23,334 bases of DNA from Gnetum montanum (GCA_015680685.1 MNCI01034986.1:197591-220924), one strand, 5' to 3'. Shown: positions 1 to 10,070, counted from the first letter of the stretch. Program-made: numbers and translations. Notes: a model not told the origin generated them from the sequence alone.

Positions 1-736
1 GTGAAGGGTTGAGAGACTAAAACTAACTCTAACTACAGTGCTAAGTCCTAGCGTCAACATCCGTTCCCAGTTGCCGTACACACCCTGAACTGTGCAACTG
101 TGGCTACCAAATGCTAATCGTTACTAGGATTACCACACATAACACATGTGCTCGAAGCGGTCATACTGAGGCACCTAACTAATCTAAGTGTGACAATCAG
201 CCGATTCCTTGACTAGCCATACGCATCCATAGATGCTCATAATCAAGTCGTACTTGTCCCACATTCTAGAAGATAAGGGTGAGAGAATCTAATCGCGATG
301 AGTAGCCGATTCCTTGGCTAGCCGTACACATTTGTCAATGCTCGTAACCAAGTCGTACTCATGTCGCGTTACTAGGAAAGTAATAAATAACATTAAATAA
401 ACCTATCCATGCACTGCAAGGTTTATCCACAAAGCTCATCTTTATTGCCATACACAACTTGCATTCAGGTACAAAGTTACTCGAATAAAGAACCATTCAC
501 TTGGGGGACTCCTACTGCAGGCACATGGAAAATATTCTATCTCTAGGTTGATCAATCCGCTAGAGCTTTGCTACTTTACACCTAGGATTAGAAATGAGGA
601 AGTGTCGCCTCTTATTTATAGATTTGGCGGCGGACCGCAATATCGTGTACGCGATATCACAGGGGACGATGCGATATTGTGGTGGATGCGATATCGCGTA
701 TGCGATATCGTGGCCTATGAGAATCGCGTCTCATTA
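1..736 (-). mobile_element. Gypsy-type LTR, copy C, left end outside window
   Basis: From about base 20 this aligns by eye with the LTR at 8410-9332: shared blocks include TTCCCA near 63, the GAAGYGGTCATACT block near 157 and the ATCTTTATTG block at 438. Read on the minus strand it has a TATA box (rc of CTTATTTATAGAT, 611-623) and a polyadenylation signal CAATAAAGAT (rc of 438-447). It ends in TCTCATTA (729-736), a decayed form of the CTCATCA end seen in the other copies. For a minus-strand element the right-hand LTR is the 5' LTR, so either the body lies left of the window or this is a solo LTR; the window cannot separate these. The open frame at 548-874 runs through this LTR and is not taken as a gene. 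Confidence 0.8.
637..710. repeat. CpG-rich dyad array in U3 of LTR copy C
   Basis: Two 24-bp units (637-660 and 687-710) with a half unit between them (about 669-679). Each unit is a GCRATATC-type half, a centre with GTAC or GTAT, and a GATATCR half. The second unit reads GCGATATC, then GCGTATGC, then GATATCG from 688. The array lies just upstream, in LTR sense, of the TATA box at 611-623. CpG is dense here although the surrounding DNA is CpG-poor. A role as a transcription-factor array is inferred from position and symmetry only. Confidence 0.7.
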
Positions 737-1254
737 GAAGTAAAGCCTAAAAAATTGAATGAGCATTGGGAGTCTAGTGATTTTATGGAATTTACTAGAG
801 TTATGCCACTGCTAAGGAAATTATTAGATCCAAAGACCCATATGATCTCTGAGAAAAATATTACACTTTTATGAAAAATAAAAATAAGACTACAAATTGA
901 CCAATCACTAAGGAAGGTAGCAAAAACCAATCATATAAGTTTTTTATTGTAACATTATAACGCTATCTCAAATGGTAGCCACAACATAAGAAAGAAATAC
1001 ATGTAGCTCATCTTAAAGAAATTTTAACATGCACAAGCTACGAATGTGTTCTTCTTGAAGGAGTTGAGTCCATCATCCACTTTACCCTCTATCATGATGA
1101 GAACTAAAGTGAAGACTACTGATAATATTTTGATACCTCATTGGAATAGCAAATGAGAGATAGTAAACTTCTATATTTAGTTTAATAGATCAAATGTGAT
1201 ATAAAAAAATTATCTTTTTTGTTCTACATTAGACCATAATATTTGTTAATAGCT
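737..1254. other. No gene seen
   Basis: AT-rich sequence between LTR copy C and the LINE remnant. The frame that leaves the LTR stays open to 874, but its product resembles nothing I recognise. The base composition changes sharply at about 736, which fits the LTR edge. Confidence 0.6.
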
Positions 1255-2130
1255 TGTACTTGAGTATTTGGAGAATATTCTTAGGATTTTGTTGCATGCT
1301 CTACCAAGCCATTACTTTCCCTAAAAATACTAATCATAACTACTTTAGAGAATTTTTGTTAGCTTGAGATATGTAAGTCATAAGTGTATGTAATGAATAG
1401 GCATAAGGCTTCTACTTCTAAACATAATAAGTCACATTTACATAATAACATTGAGTAAGGTGTTTGCATCTTCACCTTTTACTCATTGCAAAGAACAATG
1501 TTTTGCACTCTCTCAATATATTTTCAAATTCTAGCATCATTCCAAGTTCGCAAATAACATATACATATAATATAGTAAGATAGATAATAGTCATAAAAAT
1601 TTATTTTGTAATCTTCCTTGTCTAGATTCCTAAATCGTTGCACTTATTTTTGAAAGCATATAAAGCCTTGCAACCTTCCCTCACATATAATTGTTAGAGT
1701 TTTAAATATTTTTTAAAATATACTATTTTCACATTGGTACCTCCAAAATGAAAGTTCTAATAGATATTTCTTGTACCCTAGATCATTAATTTGGTTTTAT
1801 CTACATTTACTTGAAGACCAAATGAAAAATAATAAGTTTCTAAAATTTGCTACTTATTTTGCATGTGTTCTATAGTAGTGGAAATCATGGCAATATCATT
1901 TGAATAAAAATAAGATTTACTATTTGGAATCCAATTTTGATAACATGAATATCTTGCCTATTCAACAACCATTATTGCGTTCTCTTAATATATAAATCAT
2001 CAATACTTAATGAAAGTGAACAACCTTGCTTCACTTTAATTTTTCTATGCAATTGAAATTTTTCTTTGAATCACTATATGTCATTTTAAAAATCACTTTC
2101 TCATACAATTTTTGAGTTGCTACAATCAAA
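1255..2130 (-). pseudogene. LINE (non-LTR retrotransposon) reverse transcriptase remnant
   Basis: Reading the minus strand from about 2130 downwards gives pieces of a plant LINE-type RT in the right order. First is a stretch like LYEKVIFKMTYSDS, then VKQGCSLSLS at about 2030-2000, which corresponds to the family motif VKQGCPLSP. The catalytic box follows as YSNDIAMIS near 1907-1880; the family has YADD. Next come FGLQVNVDKTKLMI (about 1815-1770) and, near 1475-1440, KMQTPYSMLL, like the conserved V-K-T-Q-TPY-LL segment after the RT core. Frames shift and stops are frequent, so it is dead. The N-terminal side is cut off by the foldback at 2147. The right-to-left order and family motifs make the RT call firm; the exact ends are approximate. 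Confidence 0.75.
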
Positions 2131-2146
2131 TAAAAAAGGATTAATT

Positions 2147-2488
2147 TTATGTCAAAATAATAATAGTTTTATAAGAACTATTTTATTATAAGCTTTTATA
2201 AAATTAATAAAACAAATAAAAACTTTTTTATTAGGCATTTTTGCAAACTACACATAGTGTTTGATAGTAACTAAGTAATTAATGGTGGAGTTGAAAAACA
2301 TCTATAATTATTTGATAGTAACTAAGTAATTAATGTATTTTCAACTCCAACATTAATTACTTAGTTACTATCAAACACTATGTGTAGTTTGCAAAAATGC
2401 CTAATAAAAAAGTTTTTATTTGTTTTATCAGTTTTATAAAAGCATATAATAAAATAGTTCTTATAAAACTATTATTATTTTGACATAA
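2147..2488. repeat. 342-bp foldback / MITE-like inverted repeat
   Basis: The two ends are near-perfect reverse complements: TTATGTCAAAATAATAATAG on the left and CTATTATTATTTTGACATAA on the right. The pairing continues inward through TTAGGCATTTTTGCAAACTA (left arm from about 2233) and its complement (right arm to about 2404), leaving an inner loop near 2298-2337. Small indels separate the arms, for example near 2205-2212 and 2430-2440. The loop holds an extra direct copy of TTTGATAGTAACTAAGTAAT (2311) already present at 2261. No clear target-site duplication was found, so it may be a MITE or a foldback made by template switching. It interrupts the LINE remnant. Confidence 0.85.
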
Positions 2489-2730
2489 TGGTGGAGTTGA
2501 AAATAATGTTAAATTAAATAATAGTACATCCTAGATTAAATAAATTATATCTTTAATAGGAATGTGATCTCAAAAAGATGATAATAACAATGCATAAATG
2601 CCAAAAACCTTTAAAGAAGAAAGTGTAAGATCCAAAGCAAATTATACATTTCTATATGTACTACATTAAAAATAAGAATAAATAATCTAACATTAAAAAA
2701 ATACTTTGACATTAATGGTGGAGTTGAAAA
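2281..2730. repeat. Dispersed 17-bp motif, three direct copies and one inverted
   Basis: AATGGTGGAGTTGAAAA occurs at 2281-2297, 2487-2503 and 2714-2730, and in inverted form (one mismatch) at 2338-2354. After the first and third copies the match continues through TCTATAATTATTTGAT. Before the second and third copies it extends through TTTGACAT. These are therefore segments of one ancestral sequence duplicated around the foldback. Confidence 0.8.
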
Positions 2731-3011
2731 ATATCTATAATTATTTGATTCTTTGACCAAGTGAAGGATTATTAACATAATTTATTACTTGGATTGTATA
2801 AATTTACACTCATGTTTCTTGATCTTGTGGGATGATTCAATTAAAGAAGTTTCCTAGATATTTGTTAATTACACTTAATTATGAAAAATTGACATTATTT
2901 ATGTAATGTGATTTTTAGCTTAGAAATATTTTATTTACACATGTAATGTTATATTATCCAAGATCATAGTTACAATATTTATATTCTTTTCACATGATTT
3001 TCTTTATAGTC
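2504..3011. other. AT-rich leader upstream of copia gag; possible LTR/PPT remnants
   Basis: No gene. CCAAGTGAAGGATTATTAA at about 2758-2776 resembles a decayed copia polypurine tract plus LTR start. CCAAGATCATAGTTA at 2959-2973 has a faint likeness to a tRNA-Met type primer binding site. If both are real, a short LTR of about 190 bp (about 2770-2958) precedes the copia gag. The likeness is weak and I did not find a second copy of this stretch downstream of the copia body. Confidence 0.3.
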
Positions 3012-3835
3012 ATGGCCTTCAAAAAAAATTTTGCTAATCTCAATAAGGGGAAAAAGCTAGATGATGATAATTGTGACATTTGGAATCAAAAGATCCAATA
3101 TGTTTTAGATGAATAAGAGGTGGTAGAAATCCTCTTTCATCTCATGGAAAAACTTGTAGAGGGTACATGACCTTAATTCAACAATGAGGCAAAGGCATAA
3201 CGAAGTTGGCTAAAAAAGGATCATGTTGCTTACATCACCTTGTTGAGTAACATGCCAAATGACATTCTTATAAATTTGAATAATACCCAACTATACATAT
3301 CATATGATAAGCCATTAAATCAAGGTTTGGTGTTACCTTTAACATAATATTGAGAAGCCTAACTCTTAAGTTTAATAGTTATTGGAAGTGTTTTCAATGT
3401 ACTTTTAAATAATACCTTAGAATAATGTCATATCTAATTTGAGAGTTGAAGGTTGTTGAGAATAGGCTCATGGGTAAATAGATAGTATAAGTGATTATTT
3501 GCTCACTTCCAAATTCTTAGGAAGATATGCGAGTTAACCTAACACACAATTAGAATATGAATATATTTGAAGATATTACAAATCATTTGAAACTCGAGAA
3601 GGAGTGCTTGATAGCTACTAAGACCTCTAGTGTGTATGCTACTGAGTCCAATACCTAAAAATCCAATACCAATTAAAGAAAAAGGAGACATGGTAGGTCC
3701 TCTTAGTAAGAACATCTACCAAAAAAGACTAATGAGGATAAGATATATACAGAAAAAAGGGAAGGTAAGAAAGATAAGTCTAACATAACTTATTTTAAAT
3801 ATGATAAACAAGAATACTTCACTCATGAATGAAAT
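3012..3835 (+). pseudogene. Copia GAG with decayed zinc knuckle
   Basis: The start is MAFKKNFANLNKGKKLDDDN, followed by DIWNQKIQYVLDE and a stop at about 3114. This matches the start of copia GAG proteins (family pattern: N-Y-x-x-W-x-x-K-M-x-x-x-L). Further on come KDHVAYITLLSNMPNDIL and a long basic stretch. At about 3795-3835 the nucleocapsid knuckle is seen as TYFKYDKQEYFTHE followed by a stop. The CX2CX4HX4C residues have been lost: a Cys became Tyr (TGT to TAT), the His became Tyr, and the last Cys became TGA. GAG would form the particle and bind the RNA; this copy cannot. Confidence 0.8.
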
Positions 3836-3879
3836 GAAATTACAATGATTCTTTTGTCTCATCTAGTATTCTTATTGCT

Positions 3880-3960
3880 AAAGATTTATTCATATGGATT
3901 GTAGACTTAATAGTAACTGACCATGTAGCAAGAGATTAGGTTACCTTAATAGCATGGCAT
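3880..3960 (+). pseudogene. Copia aspartic protease core, catalytic motif mutated
   Basis: The segment FIWIVDLIVTDHVARD at about 3889-3936 stands where copia elements have W-x-x-D-S-G-A-T-x-H. The aspartate is kept, but Ser-Gly-Ala reads Leu-Ile-Val, so the catalytic triad is gone. The location, just after the zinc knuckle and before the integrase, supports the call. Confidence 0.75.
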
Positions 3961-4269
3961 TGAATTTCAATTGGAAGTAAAAAGATATATATTGGAAATA
4001 CCTATAGCATAGATGTATTAGGAATTGGTACATATAATCTTGTCATGTGATGATGTTGTAATTTATGTCTTAATGTTGTCCTTTATGCATTAGAAATTTA
4101 ACATAATTTACTTTCTATTACCACTTTGTTGAAATCAGATTTCAATTTTATGTGTAGAGATGATTTAGTTATAATTCATTTAGACTTAGTTTGTTATGGA
4201 AATAGTTTTATTAACAATGGTTTCCTTAAGCTAGATATTGAATATCCTATTAAATAAGATAGATCTTTT

Positions 4270-4935
4270 TTAATTATACACTTTGATTGATAATGTTGGT
4301 GATAATTCCATTTTATGGCATATTAGGTTTGCCCATATTGGACAATTATGGATAATAAGATTAGCTAGAGTAAGATGATTGGGGCCACTTACGAAAGTCA
4401 GTCTACCAACTTGTAAACATTGTCTAGTAGAAAAATCAAGTAGAAATTCATTTGAAAAAGCTATTAGAACTAATGTTTCATTATAGTTAATCCATTCTAA
4501 CAATTGTGGACCAATGAATATTAAGGTCAAACATAGTACCTCTTACTTCATTACATTTATACATGATTATATATATTACAATCACATTTTTTGATTTCTC
4601 ATAGATTTGAAGTAATAGATTTCTTTAGATAATATATGAATAAAGTTGAGAATTATATAGTCAAAAAGATTAAAATCTTGAGAATTGATTATGAAAATAA
4701 ATATCTATTTGAAAATTTCAAAGAATTTTGTATTAAAAAATTATTAGATAATTATCAATTCCTAGAACTCTACAACAGAATGGTGTTGCTAAGGTAAGAA
4801 AACACACTTTGTTGAACATGATAAGATTGATGATGATGTAATAAGAGATTTCTATTAGTTTTTGGGAAGATTCATTATTGAATGCAACATACATCCTTAA
4901 TTGTGTTTGAAGTAAATCAATAAATTTCACTCCAT
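4270..4935 (+). pseudogene. Copia pre-integrase zinc region and integrase core remnant
   Basis: ILWHIRFAHIGQLW at about 4310-4351 is the GAG-pre-integrase H-x3-H signature. CKHCLVEKSSRNSF at about 4416-4457 supplies the CxxC half of the HHCC zinc site. NNCGPMNIK follows near 4498 where the first catalytic Asp region (D-x-x-G-P) is expected; the Asp reads as Asn. LRIDYENKYLFENFKEFCIK at about 4679-4738 matches the L-R-T-D-N-G-G-E-Y segment of the core, and FWEDSLLNATYILNCV at about 4860-4908 its C-terminal part. Stops occur at several points. The minus-strand open frames at 4270-4530 and 4733-4930 are shadows of this region. Confidence 0.85.
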
Positions 4936-5111
4936 TTAAGTTATAGACTTATAAAAAAAACAAGTTTAGACCATTTGCAACTTTAAGGATCTACAACCTA
5001 TGTACACAACATTGCTAATAGATATGGAAATTTAGGAAAACTTGTATCTTTATAAGATACCCTAACTACTCTAAGGGATATGTGTTCATTAGAGAACTAT
5101 AAAATGAAAGT

Positions 5112-6385
5112 GTGATTAAGATAGAGTCAATTGATGTTGAGTTTCTTAAGGAGGTTTTTCCTTGTCCAAGAGAAATAGATAAAAATTTTACTTTTTATGA
5201 AGTAGAGGATCTTGATTTTGGTGATATTATCAAACCAATAAAAATTGAAAAGAAGATTTCTCAACTTCCTAGGAATATTGTTAATAAATTACCCATCAAT
5301 GAATCACCTTCAAAATGTAAAATTGCTTAAGAATCTTAGCTACATAGGAGCACTTACATAAGCATTCCTTGTCATCATTTTACAATTGAAGAGGAAGCAC
5401 TTATGATAGATATGTAGGATCATGAGCCATGTACATTTGATGAGGCTTTATTATCACCTACTAGTAAGGAATAGATGAATGCTATGATGAAAGAGATGGA
5501 GTATATGAAGACCAATCATATCTAGAACTAGGCCAACCTTCCATTTGAGTGCATAGCCATTGGAAATATATGAGTCTTAAAGATTAAGTACATTGTAAAT
5601 TATTACATCAAAAAATATAAGACATGCATTATATCAAAGTGGCATATTCAATAGGAAGGTATTAATTATGAAGAACCTTTCTTACCTGTTGTAATATTTG
5701 CTTCATCTATCTTATTCTAGGTATAGTTTCATATCCTAATTTGGAACTTTACTAAATGGATGTTAAGACTACAATTCTTTATGAAGAACTGGATGATGAA
5801 ATTTATATGATGTAACCATATGGATTCATGGTATGGTCAAGAGCACAAGGTTTTTAGAATCCAACAGTCTATTTATGAGTTAAAATAATCATTTAGATAA
5901 TAGTACTTTAGATTCCATTGAGCCATCACTACTGATGGGTTTACAATAATTGAAGAAGATCATTATGTATATGTCAAGTATTCTAATAAAAGTTTTGTTA
6001 TTCCTTTATTGTATGTAAATGATATTTTACTACTTCATAATGATGAATAGATGGTTATCACCATTAAAAATTAACTACCATCAAAATTTATGATGGAGAA
6101 CATGAGTGAAGTATATTTTATGCTTGGTGTAAAGATCCTAATGGATTGTTTGAGAAGACTTTTTAATTTATCACAAGAAACTTAATTGAAGAAACTTCTT
6201 GAGCAATTCAAAATGCATGATTACAAATCCATTGATATATTTATTACTAAATATGATAATTTAAGTCTTAATCAATGCTTGAAAAATCTTAATGTCAAAG
6301 AAAAAATGAGTTGTGTGTCATATGCTAGTGTAGTTGGGAGCTTGATATACACAATGATATGTACTTGATCTAACATATGCTTTGT
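5112..6385 (+). pseudogene. Copia reverse transcriptase remnant (YVDD reads YVND)
   Basis: A linker (5112-5330, open for 72 codons, acidic and lysine-rich, of the type found between integrase and RT) leads into EEEALMIDM at about 5389-5415. Next are HEPCTFDEALLSPTSKE, then WVLKIK-type residues with a stop at the W, and NYEEPFLPVVIFASI at about 5664-5710, the E-T-F-S-P-V-V region. The catalytic box is YVNDILLLHND near 6015-6048: the family YVDD has one catalytic Asp replaced by Asn. SEVYFMLGVKIL at about 6108-6143 and the segment ending KEKMSCVSYASVVGSLIYTM at about 6298-6357 close the domain. Several frameshifts lie between 5500 and 5950. Confidence 0.88.
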
Positions 6386-6983
6386 AGTAAGGTTAATTAG
6401 TTGTTACTAATCAAAGCATAGAACTTTATATTGAAAAGCATTTAAGAGGATTCTTTGCTATATGAGAGTAACTATGAACTATATGCTTTGGTATCAAGAA
6501 TAAGATTTGTAGCTCATGGATTATATTAATGTTGATTAGGGTGGTCACCCAAATGAATGAAAATTGATATCAATATATTCTTTATTGCTAAATCATGTTG
6601 TCATATCTTAGAGTAGCAAGAAGTAGAATTTTATAGCTTTGTTTAAAATGGAGGTAGAGTTTTGTTAAAATCTAGCACTAACACGAGAAGCCATTTGGTT
6701 GAGGAGGTTCATTCAAGAACTTGGAATTTTTGTGTATGCATTAGGACTTGTGATGATCTATTGTGATAGCATGGTAGCACTTGCATATTAAAAGGACTCA
6801 AAGTACCAGAGCAAGATAAAGCACATTGATATAAAATATAATTTTGTTCAAGTAGTGATAAAGGAGAAATTGATTCTACAATATATTTTTACAAGTCATA
6901 TGGTAGTACATCCTCTAACTAAGCCCCTTTTAAAAGATGTATTTATGGATCATGCTAAAGATATGGGGCTACATATTATTTGA
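6386..6983 (+). pseudogene. Copia RNase H remnant and C-terminus
   Basis: AFKRILCYM near 6437 starts the region, with YCDSMVALAY at about 6758-6790 as the D-N-x-S-A-x-x-L segment. KIKHIDIKYNFV at about 6814-6850 matches the K-H-I-x-x-x-x-H-F-x-R region, with His and Arg lost. The chain ends in HPLTKPLLKDVF and HAKDMGLHII followed by TGA (6981-6983), the usual end of copia polyproteins. At least six stops lie inside. The end point fixes the 3' limit of the coding body. Confidence 0.88.
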
Positions 6984-7949
6984 TTTCATGCATGAGTGAT
7001 CACTTCTTATATCATGTATTGAGTATGTTATTCATTTATGCATATGCTTTCTCTTTCATATATGATTTAAGTATTTCCTGTATGTGTATATGGATCACAT
7101 AACTATGTCATTAGGTTTGGTTGGTTCACTCACATGAACAATCATGCTTTAGCATTTGTAGATTAGTGAGTATAGGATGAGATATCTAAACTATCACCTT
7201 GATATATAGACCGAGATGAAAAATTTATAAGAAGACTAAATATGAATGATCCCATGATTTATACTAGTTTGAATGTTAGAGCTAGATGTGAGTTCTTTTT
7301 TATTACATCAAGATAATTAGAATATTTACTTAGGAAGTAATTTAACTAAGATTTGTATGATATTAGAGAGAGACATACACTCACTTATAGTTAAGACTCT
7401 TTATCATAACATGTCTTTCATGGTACATGTGCTAATTGATCAAGTGTAAGTAGATAGATAAATGAATCCTTGCTTCTTCATTTTGTGAGTCCTTATGAAT
7501 ATAACATAGTTGTTAGAAATAGGTATGCTTTTGAAAGTTCAACTATTCCATGAAGTAAAAGGTTGATGATCACTACTTTGGAATGTTACTTACAACCATG
7601 AATGATGCAATCTTCAGAGACATTACCAATAAAGTAGTTGATCTAGAGCCTAGTAATATTGGGCTAAAAGGAAGATATTTTCATCATATCTATGCATTTT
7701 ATTCATAGTCAATAGGTTATATGACCTTTGAATAATGATATAATAATTAATATTTTATATTATGCATTATGAATGACAAGTCAACAATGGCTCTTAGAGA
7801 AATTTGAGACACTTGGACCGATGTGTTTTTTTATATGTTTAGGGCTTCTATGAGCTATTCTAATATTGACATCTTTATGTTGGTCTTAATTGGTTACTAA
7901 TATATAGTTATTAAACATTAAGATAGAACTTGATGGATCACACTATGGA
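6984..7949 (+). other. Copia 3' untranslated region; no gene seen
   Basis: AT-rich DNA without a recognisable frame between the end of the copia polyprotein and the 113-bp duplication. It probably belongs to the copia 3' UTR, which is longer than usual, or includes an unrecognised insertion. Confidence 0.5.
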
Positions 7950-8175
7950 TTTACCTATATAAAAAGAATTAATTGATAGATGAGCACAACTAAAGCCCTC
8001 ATGACATCTTATCATGGATGAGTTGGAGAATCTTAGGTTCATGTGCATTAGGGCACATCAAGTTTACATATATAAAAAGAATTAGTTGATAGATGAGCAT
8101 AGTTAAAGCCTTTATGACATTCTATCATGGATGAGTGGGAGAATGTTAGGTTCATGTACATTAGGGCATATCAAG
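7950..8175 (+). repeat. 113-bp tandem duplication spanning the copia PPT/LTR junction
   Basis: Copy 1 (7950-8062) and copy 2 (8063-8175) align over their whole length, sharing TATATAAAAAGAATTA, TTGATAGATGAGCA, TATCATGGATGAG, TTAGGTTCATG and CATTAGGGCA. They differ at scattered positions, so the duplication is old. Each copy contains the GAGTKGGAGAATSTTAGG stretch. Confidence 0.88.
8133..8175 (+). promoter_or_regulatory. Candidate copia polypurine tract and 3' LTR start
   Basis: GAGTGGGAGAA (8133-8143) followed by TGTTAGG (8144) is the typical form of a plant copia PPT abutting the LTR 5' end. The first duplicate near 8020 has a decayed version (GAGTTGGAGAATCTTAGG). The LTR would run right until interrupted by LTR copy A at 8410. 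No matching 5' LTR was identified. Confidence 0.45.
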
Positions 8176-8409
8176 TGCTTATGATCAAGCATGTTAGAAC
8201 TGATGGAGATGGCTATTGTTGTTGCTAAAACTAGTTATCATTATAGTTGCAATGAGCTATGTTTCTACTAATCCCACTCCATGACTCATCCATTTTATGG
8301 AGTTCATAAGGTTGAAGGTCCATGTCTTTTGTGGCTACTTGCTTTTTGATTTTGTACTTTCATCATGGAAATAAATGTTAGCTCTTTGTAGCTCAACATT
8401 TAAGGTTCT
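8176..8409. other. No gene seen; possible copia 3' LTR fragment
   Basis: Mixed-composition DNA between the duplication and LTR copy A. If TGTTAGG at 8144 is an LTR start, this is its continuation. Confidence 0.35.
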
Positions 8410-9332
8410 TGATGAGCAGTGAGTAGATCCTATGCCCAACCATATAAATCACTAAGTGTTCATGTGTGATCCAGTCAAATTTTGTGGACTTCTAGCCTTC
8501 TAAGTACACTAGTCTCTAGGAAGCGAAATTAATCATTGCAATAGTTGTCTTCCCAATTACGCTTGTGAAATGCAAAAGTATGGTTTAGTGCAACCAAGGC
8601 ATATGATTTTTATCATTTTTATGTTTTATGTTTTAAGTCGCCTAAGGGTAAAGAATAATGTATAAAATAAAATAATTAAATTGCTAATTTAATCTAACTA
8701 TCTACACCCAACTAATTCTAACATAAGCATTTGTTCCCACTTGTTGTACACATCCTCAACACATTTAATGTTATCGAGTTACCAAGCGTTAAGTCTTATT
8801 GAGATTACCAAGTGTCAAGCGTATGTTTGAAGTGGTCATACTTATGTGCTTAATTAATCACTATTTTCTTTAGTTTAATTTAGCTTAATTTAGTTTAATT
8901 GATTACTTAATTACTTAAAGAATCAAATGAAATTGCATAAAACATTAAATGCATAAGTAAACAATTAATCTATTTTGAAGTGCTGTAAAATTTATCAGAA
9001 AGCTCATCTTTATTACTACACATACTGCCATGCTCAAGTACAAAAATGCTCAAATAAAGATCCATACACTCTTTGACTCGTACTGTGGGCAGTTAAAAAG
9101 ATATTCTAGCTTTCAAGCAAGACAAATATAATAGCTCTGCTACAACTATGACCAAAGATGCCATAAACATGATGAGTGAGCACCTATTTATAGGGAAAAT
9201 AGATACTACATGGACAAAGGGCATGTCAATGCATCAAATCCCACATTGATACAGTAGTGTTGATGGGATTGCATTGACAAGGCTACGTTGATGAAGCCTC
9301 ATTGATGAAACCCAAGAAAACATGACTCATCA
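8410..9332 (-). mobile_element. Gypsy-type LTR, copy A (3' LTR of a minus-strand element)
   Basis: The 923-bp LTR starts TGATGAGCAGTGAG and ends GACTCATCA, giving 7-bp terminal inverted repeats TGATGAG/CTCATCA. The first 40 bases match the start of the LTRs at 12111 and 20416 (shared CCTATGCCCAACCATATRAATCAC core). On the minus strand it carries a TATA box (rc of CCTATTTATAGG near 9182-9193) and a polyadenylation signal AATAAAGAT (rc of 9006-9014). The polypurine tract lies immediately to the right, so this is the 3' LTR and the body extends rightwards. Confidence 0.9.
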
Positions 9333-9345
9333 TACCCCCATGACT
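9333..9345 (-). promoter_or_regulatory. Polypurine tract of element A
   Basis: TACCCCCATGACT on the plus strand reads AGTCATGGGGGTA on the minus strand and abuts the TGATGAG end of LTR A. This is where plus-strand DNA synthesis of the element would be primed. Confidence 0.85.
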
Positions 9346-10070
9346 GAATAAAATATCATCCTTGAGTGAACAAATGGAAGAACAAGTTTCTTACAAAATT
9401 TTGGAAAAGTATGGGATTATTAACTAACTATTAACATTCACAAACACAAACATAAATAAATACTAAGTGCCCAAGTGTATGGATTTACAATCATTAAAAA
9501 ATTTTGGTGTTTAGTGCAATAGAATTGAACACTAGGATAAAAATGACAAACACAAATTGTCTAATGAATTGAAGACAAGGAAGAAGCTTAAACAGTCCTA
9601 AGCGGTGGAGGTTCCTAAGGCTCTAAACAACCTTCTCTTGCTTCAAGTGCACATGGTGGTTGTGGTTATCCTCTGGCAACTACAACTTCTAGTAGAAAAT
9701 GAAAGGCATTCAACAATGCCTTCATCTTCTCCTCCTTACTCCTAGGGTTATAGTGATTGTATCCAAAAGTTTAAAGACATCTAAAATTGGTTGCTTAGTT
9801 CCAACCAATTGGTACAATAGCTCCTTGTGGTGGGCTATGCTCAATTTGTTGCTAGTTTGTCTTGTAGAAGTCTATACATCTCTAAGTGCAGAGATGTCTA
9901 ATATAGATGTCGTAGGTGCATTTAATGCTTTGGTAATTCTATTAGTAACCATCGTTGTTGTTGTCTCTTGCTCATGGTGCTACATCACCAAGATAGTTGC
10001 CCTCTTTTCCTCCTCCAGACACATTGAGAAACTAGTGGCATTACCAGAGATTCTTTTCTGATATGGTGGA
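9346..10070 (-). pseudogene. 3' internal part of element A (end of second ORF and 3' UTR)
   Basis: The first 100 bases match the equivalent region of element B at 12950-13040 (shared TGACTGAAT, ATCCTYRAGT, AACAAGTTYYTTACAAAAT, GTATGGGATTA). Read on the minus strand, a Pro-rich end near 9610-9600 (EPPPL-like) corresponds to the EPPPL end of the second reading frame of element B near 13175. Upstream of it, to about 10060, are broken frames with segments such as HHKELLYQLVGTKQPILDV. The element stops matching somewhere between 10060 and 10200, where the eL32 locus begins, so most of its body is missing. The plus-strand open frame at 9699-10061 is antisense to it. Confidence 0.6.

Larger units (their letters stand above)
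3012..6983 (+). mobile_element. Decayed Ty1/copia retrotransposon body (GAG-PR-INT-RT-RH)
   Basis: A single ancestral polyprotein can be followed on the plus strand from ATG at 3012 to TGA at 6981-6983, about 1,320 codons, which is usual for plant copia elements. Domains appear in copia order, with integrase before RT. Every domain carries several stops, many explained by CAA-to-TAA, TGG-to-TAG/TGA or CGA-to-TGA transitions, as expected of cytosine-methylation decay. The element is inactive and old. Clade assignment was not attempted. The LTRs are not securely located: a PPT-like site with a candidate 3' LTR start lies at 8133-8144, and the 5' LTR is uncertain. Confidence 0.9.

Noticed and set aside
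548-874. 108-codon plus-strand open frame
   Set aside because: Most of it lies in the U3 end of LTR copy C and the rest in flanking DNA; it resembles no protein family.
2147-2488. CRISPR-like or tandem array
   Set aside because: The repeats form one large inverted pair with irregular spacing and no regular spacers, in a plant-type genome.
9699-10061. 120-codon plus-strand open frame with hydrophobic stretches
   Set aside because: It lies antisense in the internal region of element A and has no recognisable domain.
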